From: Jaaginema sp046541115
GTDB lineage: Bacteria; Cyanobacteriota; Cyanobacteriia; Cyanobacteriales; Spirulinaceae
Direction: 5' to 3'
Length of the DNA: 10,451 nt
NCBI GenBank assembly: GCA_046541115.1
Contig: JBKHDX010000176.1
Location: 1-10,451 of the forward strand
Shown here one piece after another: positions 1 through 5,210 of the stretch. Under the pieces are notes generated by a model. It saw only the letters and a program-made list of their open reading frames with translations. It made no database searches and was not told the DNA's origin. The translations under genes were made by a program, and so were the position numbers. Positions within the stretch are counted from its first letter, which is position 1; the number at the start of each line of letters is the position of its first letter.

Positions 1-77
1 GCTGCCTACTGCCCAAAACACTGATGACTGATGACTGTTGACTGATAACTGAAGAAGCTGCCTACTGCCCACTGCCC
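1..77 (-). repeat. Composite heptamer repeat at the 3' end of nblS
   Basis: Read on the minus strand, positions 77-57 are three heptamers (GGGCAGT, GGGCAGT, AGGCAGC). Positions 51-20 are CAGT-type heptamers (plus-strand units ACTGATG, ACTGATG, ACTGTTG, ACTGATA, then ACTG). These are followed by TTTTGGGCAGT and a second copy of the 14-bp block GCTGCCTACTGCCC, present at 1-14 and again at 57-70. The 7-bp period and non-coding position fit the STRR class of cyanobacterial repeats. The repeat supplies the nblS stop codon and its last four codons. The element may continue left of the window. Confidence 0.85.
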
Positions 78-2053
78 GCCAAAGGCTGTTGAATATTAAC
101 TGTAGCAAGAGTATTTTCTGAAGAAACCACAGGCAGATCGAACCAAAATGTAGTTCCCACTCCCACTTCACTAATCAGGTGAATTTGGGTGTGGTGTTTC
201 TCAATAATATTTTTAACAATGGATAATCCTAAACCCGTGCCTTCGAGGGTGTGAACGCGATTTTCGACGCGATAAAAGCGGTCAAAAATGGCTTTTTGTT
301 CTTCGGGGGCAATACCTGACCCAGTATCAGAGACTTCAATTCGGACTTTTTCAGTATTATTAGTATCTTGCAGTTTATAAGCACGAGCCATCACTAAACC
401 ACCTGTTTCTGTGAATTTTAATGCGTTACCAATCAGATTCGCCAACACCTGTAACAACAAGTCATAATGACCCACAACATAGGGTAAATCTGGCTCGATT
501 TCTTTTTTCAATTGAATGCCTTTATCTTTAGCATTGAGTTGATAAGTCCGTAGAGTTTGTTCGATGGGATTGGCAATTTCGACGGACTCTAAGCTATAAG
601 TATTAGAAGATTCGAGGCGAGACAAATCGAGAACATCATTCACCAATCTTGTCAAGCGGTCGGTTTCGTGATTAGCGGTGTGAAGAAACTCTAAACGTTC
701 TTCGGCGCTTAAATCCTCGCCATATTCATAAAGGGTTTCAATAAAAGATTTAATATTAAATAAAGGCGTTCTCAGTTCGTGGGAAACATTGCTAATAAAT
801 TGACCTTTAGCTTCGTTTAATTCCACCTCCCGCGTAATGTCTTGAACCGTCATGGCAATGCCTTTAACATTTTCGCGGTATTGATCGAGAACTTGGGTTA
901 AAAGGATACGTAATGTACGTTTCGTTGGTTCGGTGAGGGTAACGCGAAATTCACTGGCTTCGGGGTCGCGGCCTTGATTGGGGTCGAAATCTGCCGCAAG
1001 ATGGTCTTCTTTATAACGGTTTTCACCCGAAGCAATTTGATATAACGGGCGAGTGAGTTTTACCGTTACATTGGCGGGGAGTTCGTGCAGAATATTGTGA
1101 CCGATTAGGTCTTTATCTTGCCAGTTAAAAATATGTTTTGCGGTGGGATTCACTAAAATAGCATTAAGATTAGTATCCAGTAAGACGGCACCATCAGCAA
1201 TTGTAGATACCAAGGTTTCTAATTTAGCTTTTTCGGCAGTGAGTTCTTCAATATTTTGTTCTTCATAGCGTTCTAAGCGTTCGGCCATTTCATTGAAGTT
1301 ATAAATCAATTCACCGAGTTCGCCACCGAGGGGAAGAGCAATTCTTTGTTTAAAGTTTCCGGCGGCAATATTTTTCACGCCGACGAGCAATTCTTTAATG
1401 GGATTGGTAATGGTTAAAGCGTTTAAAACCACCCCTAAAATGACCATTGTCCAAATTGAAACAAAAACGGCAATGGTAACATCGCGGGTTAAGTTTGAAT
1501 AAGCCACAACGGTGGGATTCGCGTTGATGCCTAAAGCCAATACTCCTAAATAGTGGTTTTCATAATTGAGGGGGACAAAAACATCAGTCACCACGCCATC
1601 GGGGGTTTGATGTTGGCGTACCATCGGCACATCGGCATTTTTGGCATAGCTTTCGGGAAGTTCGATGCGTCGTTTGATAGTAAGGGAGTTTTGGACGGCG
1701 GCTTCGGAATAGGGAATACCAAAGAAAATTTCCCCTTCCTGGTTGGCGTAGATGAGGTAACGCACGCTAGAGGTACTGCTGTAAAAGCGGGATGAGAAGC
1801 GGGCTACTTCAGTTAAGTTATGGTCAGCAATAAGGGGGGTGACGTTGGCGGCTAACAGTAACCCTAAATCCCGTCCGAAGCGGGTATCATTCATGCGTGC
1901 GTCTTGCTGAATGGAGTTGACTGCCCAAAAGGTCAGCCCACTCATGATTAAGGAAACAACCAAAGTGGCCGCCGCCATTAATCGGGTCTGAAGGGTAAAC
2001 TCAGACCACCATTGATGCAAGATTGTCCGAACGGTTTTGAGTAGGGCTAACAA
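62..2053 (-). CDS. nblS: NblS/Hik33 (DspA) membrane sensor histidine kinase
   Basis: This is the conserved cyanobacterial sensor kinase that controls responses to high light, nutrient stress, cold and osmotic stress, acting with the response regulator RpaB. The 663-residue product has a membrane segment at about 26-46, a periplasmic sensor region at about 47-190 and a second membrane segment at about 191-213. A HAMP domain (about 211-263), a short coiled coil and a PAS domain (about 277-405) follow. The HisKA box SNVSHELRTP carries the phospho-accepting His425. The ATPase domain (about 528-641) has the N box (LANLIGNALKFT, 537-548), G1 (DTGSG, 576-580), F box (FDRFYR) and G2 (GTGLGL, 605-610). 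All catalytic motifs are intact. The start is TTG at 2053: an in-frame TGA lies two codons upstream, and the first ATG (residue 26) would cut into membrane segment 1 and remove the conserved WWSEFTLQTRL stretch. TTG at residue 12 is an alternative. It lies 172 bp downstream of purD on the same strand. Its last residues come from a repeat. Confidence 0.95.
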   Translation of the reverse strand: MLALLKTVRTILHQWWSEFTLQTRLMAAATLVVSLIMSGLTFWAVNSIQQDARMNDTRFGRDLGLLLAANVTPLIADHNLTEVARFSSRFYSSTSSVRYLIYANQEGEIFFGIPYSEAAVQNSLTIKRRIELPESYAKNADVPMVRQHQTPDGVVTDVFVPLNYENHYLGVLALGINANPTVVAYSNLTRDVTIAVFVSIWTMVILGVVLNALTITNPIKELLVGVKNIAAGNFKQRIALPLGGELGELIYNFNEMAERLERYEEQNIEELTAEKAKLETLVSTIADGAVLLDTNLNAILVNPTAKHIFNWQDKDLIGHNILHELPANVTVKLTRPLYQIASGENRYKEDHLAADFDPNQGRDPEASEFRVTLTEPTKRTLRILLTQVLDQYRENVKGIAMTVQDITREVELNEAKGQFISNVSHELRTPLFNIKSFIETLYEYGEDLSAEERLEFLHTANHETDRLTRLVNDVLDLSRLESSNTYSLESVEIANPIEQTLRTYQLNAKDKGIQLKKEIEPDLPYVVGHYDLLLQVLANLIGNALKFTETGGLVMARAYKLQDTNNTEKVRIEVSDTGSGIAPEEQKAIFDRFYRVENRVHTLEGTGLGLSIVKNIIEKHHTQIHLISEVGVGTTFWFDLPVVSSENTLATVNIQQPLAGSGQ

Positions 2054-2225
2054 GGTTCAGTTAAAAATAAGTACAGTGAGTTCAAGTTAGGGAATTGTTT
2101 GGGGGAAATCTCCCATTTTTTGAAAGACAACTGTTTTTATAGTAAACAAGATTTTTTGTCTTTTTGGTGGGCATAGCATTAACTGAACGCGATCTTGTAT
2201 CAGTTTTTTCTTGTCTCCTGAAGCT
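2054..2225 (-). other. purD-nblS intergenic region
   Basis: This 172-bp AT-rich gap lies between the purD stop and the nblS start. On the minus strand a TATAAA box (plus-strand 2136-2141) could serve as a -10 element for nblS, but I find no good -35 at 16-18 bp. No Shine-Dalgarno sequence precedes the TTG start. A small hairpin at 2101-2114 is followed by T residues only on the plus strand, so it does not separate purD from nblS. Co-transcription is plausible but not shown. Confidence 0.4.
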
Positions 2226-3491
2226 TTAGGACGCTTTGAGACGATGGCCGATATCTCTACGATAGTAAATGCCTTCAAATTCGATGCGATCGATGGCTTG
2301 ATACGCGAGGGCGATCGCGTCGTCGAAACTGTCTCCTACCCCGGTTACCCCTAACACCCGTCCGCCTTCGGTGAGGGTTTGGGGTTTTTGATATTTGGTT
2401 CCGGCATGAAAGACGACGGCCCCGGTGGCTTCGGCAGCATCAATGCCTTGGATGGGGAAGCCTTTGGCATAAGACCCCGGATAGCCTTCAGAAGCTGCCA
2501 CCACACAAACGGCAGTCCCTGGATGCCATTGTAACGGCGGCATTTGGTCTAGACGTTGCTCGATACAAGCCAGGAGTAATTCAGGCAGGGGGGTTTCGAG
2601 TAGAGGGAGGATGGCTTGGGTTTCAGGATCGCCAAAGCGACAGTTAAATTCGAGGACGCGACAGTTGTTGTCTGAGTCAATCATTAACCCGGCATACAAT
2701 ACACCGCGATAATCGATGCCACGGGCGTTGAGGGTGGCGACGGCGGGTTGTAAAATCGTGGTTTCGATGGTTTGTAATAATTCCGGGCTGACAAGGGGCG
2801 TGGGGGCATATACGCCCATGCCGCCGGTGTTGGGCCCGGTGTCCCCTTCACCGATTTGTTTGTGGTCTTGGGCGGGAAGTAGGGGTCTGATGGTTTTGCC
2901 GTCGGTGAGGGCAAGTACCGAAACTTCTTGTCCGGTTAAAAATTCTTCGATGGCGAGTTTGTGAAAGCCTTGTTGCCATAATGCCGCGATCGCGTCTTGG
3001 GCTTCAGGGACTGTCTGAGCGACGACTACGCCCTTTCCGGCCGCTAATCCATCGGCTTTGACCACAATGGGCGCACCTTGCTCGCTGACATAGGTCTGGG
3101 CGGCTTCTAAGTCCGTGAAGGTTTGCGATCGCCCTGTGGGTATCCCGGCTTCAATCATTAAGTTTTTCGCCCAGGTTTTACTGGCTTCGATTTCAGCCCC
3201 GGCTTGGGTAGGCCCAAACACTTTTACATCTTGTTTGCGTAGATAATCGGTAATGCCGCGAGCGAGGGGTAATTCTGGCCCCACCACCACAAAGCTGACT
3301 CCTTGCACCAAAGCAAAACGGGTAATGCCTTCAAAATCATCGACGCGCATGGGCATATTGTGGCAGCGTTCTAACTGCGCTGTACCGCCGTTTCCAGGAA
3401 TGCAAATGACTTGTTTGACTTTGGGCGATCGCAATAAAGCCCAGGCGATCGCGTGTTCTCGTCCGCCGTTTCCCACAACCAATATCTTCAT
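2226..3491 (-). CDS. purD: Phosphoribosylamine--glycine ligase (GAR synthetase)
   Basis: PurD makes glycinamide ribonucleotide from 5-phosphoribosylamine, glycine and ATP, the second step of de novo purine synthesis in the cytosol. The 421-residue product is full length for the family (bacterial PurD is about 420-430). The N-terminal domain opens with MKILVVGNGGREHAIAWAL. The ATP-grasp region carries KADGLAAGKG (145-154), EEFLTGQEVSV (182-192) and GPNTGGMGVYAP (219-230). It also carries the diagnostic EFNCRFGDPETQ (281-292), which includes the metal-binding Glu and Asn. The C-terminal domain ends in YYRRDIGHR. The ATG at 3491 is the natural family start. It is the upstream gene of a pair with nblS; from memory this purD-nblS order recurs in many cyanobacteria. 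Five HIP1 octamers lie inside it. A GGGGAG stretch sits 12 nt before the ATG, too far for a convincing ribosome site. Confidence 0.97.
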   Translation of the reverse strand: MKILVVGNGGREHAIAWALLRSPKVKQVICIPGNGGTAQLERCHNMPMRVDDFEGITRFALVQGVSFVVVGPELPLARGITDYLRKQDVKVFGPTQAGAEIEASKTWAKNLMIEAGIPTGRSQTFTDLEAAQTYVSEQGAPIVVKADGLAAGKGVVVAQTVPEAQDAIAALWQQGFHKLAIEEFLTGQEVSVLALTDGKTIRPLLPAQDHKQIGEGDTGPNTGGMGVYAPTPLVSPELLQTIETTILQPAVATLNARGIDYRGVLYAGLMIDSDNNCRVLEFNCRFGDPETQAILPLLETPLPELLLACIEQRLDQMPPLQWHPGTAVCVVAASEGYPGSYAKGFPIQGIDAAEATGAVVFHAGTKYQKPQTLTEGGRVLGVTGVGDSFDDAIALAYQAIDRIEFEGIYYRRDIGHRLKAS

Positions 3492-3630
3492 TTCTATCTC
3501 TGACTCCCCTATATTTGACTATTCTTTCTCAGCGCAGCCCATTATGGCACGAACAACTCCCGCAAAGCGGCGATAAATAATGGCACAATGAATCCAGATA
3601 GATAGTTTACATTTGTTTACAATAATTGTC
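3492..3630. other. Divergent purD / MBL-fold intergenic region
   Basis: These 139 bp must hold the promoters of the purD(-nblS) unit on the minus strand and of the MBL-fold gene on the plus strand. The only strong element I recognise is the HLR1-type direct repeat at 3606-3623, listed separately. I could not assign confident -35/-10 pairs for either direction. A possible plus-strand -10, TACAAT at 3618-3623, overlaps HLR1 and would put transcription start almost at the ATG (3631). Confidence 0.5.
3606..3623 (+). promoter_or_regulatory. HLR1-type RpaB binding site (predicted)
   Basis: The 18 bases TTTACATTTGTTTACAAT match the published HLR1 consensus (G/T)TTACA(T/A)(T/A)NN(G/T)TTACA(T/A)(T/A) at every defined position. 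HLR1 is bound by RpaB, the response regulator functionally linked to NblS. The site ends 7 bp before the MBL-fold ATG and lies about 115 bp upstream of the purD ATG. Overlap with a putative -10 suggests repression of the plus-strand gene under low light, as described for high-light-inducible genes. This is inference: nothing here shows occupancy. I found no second complete HLR1 in the window. Confidence 0.65.
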
Positions 3631-4389
3631 ATGTATTTAACCTGGCTTGATAGCAACTCCTGGTTTATAGAAATGGGTAACACTCATATATTGCTCGATC
3701 CTTGGCTGGTGGATTCCTTGGTTTTTGGGAATTTACCCTGGCTGTTCAAAGGAACGCGATCGCGCCAACGTCCCATTCCTGAGAAAATCGACTTAATCTT
3801 ATTGTCTCAAGGCTTAGAAGATCACGCCCACCCAGCGACCTTAAAACATTTAGACCGCAATATTCCCGTTTTGGCTTCTCCGAGTGCGGCCAAAGTCGTG
3901 CGGGAATTGGGTTATACCCAAGCGATCGCCCTGAAACACCATCAAAGCCATCGCTGGGGCGATCGCCTCCAAATTCAAGCCGTCCCTGGTTCTCCCCTCG
4001 GCCCCCTCACCGTAGAAAATGGCTATATTATCCGCGATCTCCAAACCAAAAGAAGCCTTTACTACGAACCCCACGGCCATCACTCAGAAACCCTGAAATC
4101 CCAAGCCCCTATTGATGTCGCTATTTCTCCAGTTATCGATCTCAGTTTGCCCTTGGGTGCCACCATCATCCAAGGCTTTCGTAGTGCTTTACAGTTGTGC
4201 GAATGGCTACAACCTCAAGTCCTCATTCCCACCGCCGCCGGGGGTGATATTGAGTTTACCGGAGTTCTCAACACCGTTATCCAAGCTCGCGGTAGCACCG
4301 ATGCCATGCGAGCAAAACTGGCAAAAGCGAATCTCGACACAAAACTGATTGAACCGACTCCTGGGGAGCGTTTTGCAGTACCGCTTTAA
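3631..4389 (+). CDS. MBL-fold (metallo-hydrolase-like) protein with an altered metal motif
   Basis: The 252-residue protein has the overall plan of the metallo-beta-lactamase superfamily. It starts with a beta-rich segment (MYLTWLDSNSWFIEMG), then ILLDPWLV (20-27) and the motif-1 region LLSQGLEDHAHP (57-68). His148, His150 and His151 (EPHGHH) are possible later ligands. In canonical members motif 1 is HxHxDH; here the two leading His are Gln60 and Leu62, and only Asp64-His65 remain. My recollection is that related cyanobacterial and plant proteins share SQGL(E/D)DH, so this is probably a family trait and not decay. Substrate is unknown; hydrolase, oxidoreductase and non-enzymatic roles are all open. 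I chose ATG 3631 over the upstream in-frame TTG (3613) because the TTG lies inside HLR1 and MYLTWLDSNSW is the usual N-terminus as I recall it. No Shine-Dalgarno is visible. Confidence 0.85.
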   Translation: MYLTWLDSNSWFIEMGNTHILLDPWLVDSLVFGNLPWLFKGTRSRQRPIPEKIDLILLSQGLEDHAHPATLKHLDRNIPVLASPSAAKVVRELGYTQAIALKHHQSHRWGDRLQIQAVPGSPLGPLTVENGYIIRDLQTKRSLYYEPHGHHSETLKSQAPIDVAISPVIDLSLPLGATIIQGFRSALQLCEWLQPQVLIPTAAGGDIEFTGVLNTVIQARGSTDAMRAKLAKANLDTKLIEPTPGERFAVPL

Positions 4390-4471
4390 CAGTTATCAGT
4401 TATCAGTAATCAGTCATCAGTTTTGGGCAATCGGCTAACCAATAACCAATAACCAATAACCAATAACCAAT
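4390..4471 (+). repeat. Composite heptamer repeats between the MBL-fold and phosphatase genes
   Basis: Directly after the TAA come heptamers CAGTTAT, CAGTTAT, CAGTAAT, CAGTCAT and CAGTTTT (4390-4424), then GGGCAATCGGCT. Five exact AACCAAT units follow (4437-4471). The first block has the same order (CAGT heptamers, then TTTTGGGCA) as the block downstream of nblS. The last AACCAAT unit contributes the first two bases of the next gene's ATG (4470-4472). The run fills the whole intergenic gap, leaving no visible promoter or ribosome site. Confidence 0.9.
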
Positions 4472-5120
4472 GATAAAGGACAAAAAACAAACCATTTGGA
4501 TTGCGCGTCATGGCAATCGCTTGGATTTTGTCGATCCGGAGTGGTTTGAAAATGCCGATCGCCCCTACGATCCGCCCTTATCCGAGGATGGGATCGTTCA
4601 AGGGCAAGAGTTAGCAAAACGGTTGGAAAAAGAAGCGATCGCGCATATTTTTGTTTCGCCTTTTTTGCGGACGGTGCAAACAGCATTTGAAGTGGCAAAA
4701 GTGCTGAATTTGCCGATGAAAGTAGAAGCGGGTTTAGGAGAATGGCTCAATCCCGATTGGATGACCCATACGCCCGATCTGTTGACGATCGAGGCGTTAT
4801 CTGCCGAATATCCCTATATTGACCGAGATTATCAATCCCGACTTGTGCCGCAATATCCCGAAAGCGAAGCGCAAATTATGGCGAGGACTGCCAAAGTTGT
4901 GCAGCAGTTGATCGGGGAGTATTCCGATAATATTTTACTGATCGGTCACGGTGCATCGGTTTTGGGAACGACTCAAGGATTGTTGCGATCGCCCGTCTCA
5001 ATGCAAGTAACCTTGTGTTGTTTAACGAAACTGACCCGCACATCAAACGGTTGGAATTTGGAGTTGAAGGCGGACACCTCCCACCTCAGCCAACCTCAAC
5101 AACCGATTCGGTGGAATTAG
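4470..5120 (+). CDS. Histidine phosphatase family protein (phosphoglycerate-mutase-like)
   Basis: This is a cytosolic branch-1 histidine phosphatase of 216 residues. The catalytic RHG motif is at 13-15 (IARHGNRLDF, nucleophile His14). Arg67 (SPFLRT) is the second phosphate-binding Arg, Glu91 (LGEWLN) the likely acid, and His160-Gly161 (LLIGHGAS) the second catalytic His. All four catalytic positions are present, so activity is expected. The RHGNRLD/DPEWF signature resembles UBASH3/TULA-like and unclassified bacterial members more than true phosphoglycerate mutase. Substrate cannot be assigned. The first seven residues are largely repeat-derived, and homology to the fold begins around residue 8. 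No other Met occurs before residue 83, so ATG 4470 is the only workable ATG start. There is no recognisable ribosome site. The gene is flanked by inverted heptamer arrays. Confidence 0.9.
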   Translation: MIKDKKQTIWIARHGNRLDFVDPEWFENADRPYDPPLSEDGIVQGQELAKRLEKEAIAHIFVSPFLRTVQTAFEVAKVLNLPMKVEAGLGEWLNPDWMTHTPDLLTIEALSAEYPYIDRDYQSRLVPQYPESEAQIMARTAKVVQQLIGEYSDNILLIGHGASVLGTTQGLLRSPVSMQVTLCCLTKLTRTSNGWNLELKADTSHLSQPQQPIRWN

Positions 5121-5169
5121 TTGTTGGTTATTGGTTATTGGTTATTGGTTGTTGGTTGTTGGTTATTGG
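5121..5169 (+). repeat. TTATTGG/TTGTTGG heptamer array
   Basis: Seven contiguous heptamers begin right after the phosphatase TAG: TTGTTGG, TTATTGG x3, TTGTTGG x2, TTATTGG. The unit is the reverse complement of the AACCAAT unit upstream of the same gene. Positions 5124-5150 are a perfect 27-bp inverted match to part of 4437-4471. The array gives a spurious open frame rich in Trp, Leu, Val and Gly. Confidence 0.93.
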
Positions 5170-5184
5170 TTTCCAAAATACCTT

Positions 5185-5205
5185 AATTGGTAATTGGTAA
5201 TTGGT
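5185..5205 (+). repeat. AATTGGT heptamer array (three units)
   Basis: Three exact AATTGGT units are followed by AATTTTT. The array lies between the first heptamer array and the ftn2 stop codon, where the plus-strand phosphatase and minus-strand ftn2 converge. It has the same period but a different unit from the adjacent array. No clear hairpin terminator lies between the convergent genes. Confidence 0.85.
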
Positions 5206-5210
5206 AATTT

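Noticed and set aside
2101..2114. Terminator between purD and nblS
   Set aside because: The short stem is followed by a T run only on the plus strand, which has no gene entering here. On the minus strand the downstream sequence is not T-rich.
2087..2278. Small minus-strand frame between purD and nblS
   Set aside because: It overlaps the conserved 3' end of purD in another frame, contains no motif, and has no ribosome site.
4435..4698. Minus-strand frame overlapping the phosphatase start
   Set aside because: Its C-terminus is repeat translation and the rest is antisense to a clear enzyme with intact catalytic residues.
5015..5200. Plus-strand frame with a Trp/Leu/Val/Gly-rich tail (GYWLLVIG type)
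   Set aside because: The tail is a translation of the TTATTGG heptamers. A 7-bp period gives a 7-residue peptide repeat without stops, and the rest is an out-of-frame shadow of the phosphatase gene.
4390..5205. CRISPR array
   Set aside because: The repeats are contiguous 7-bp tandem units with no spacers, and no cas gene is nearby.
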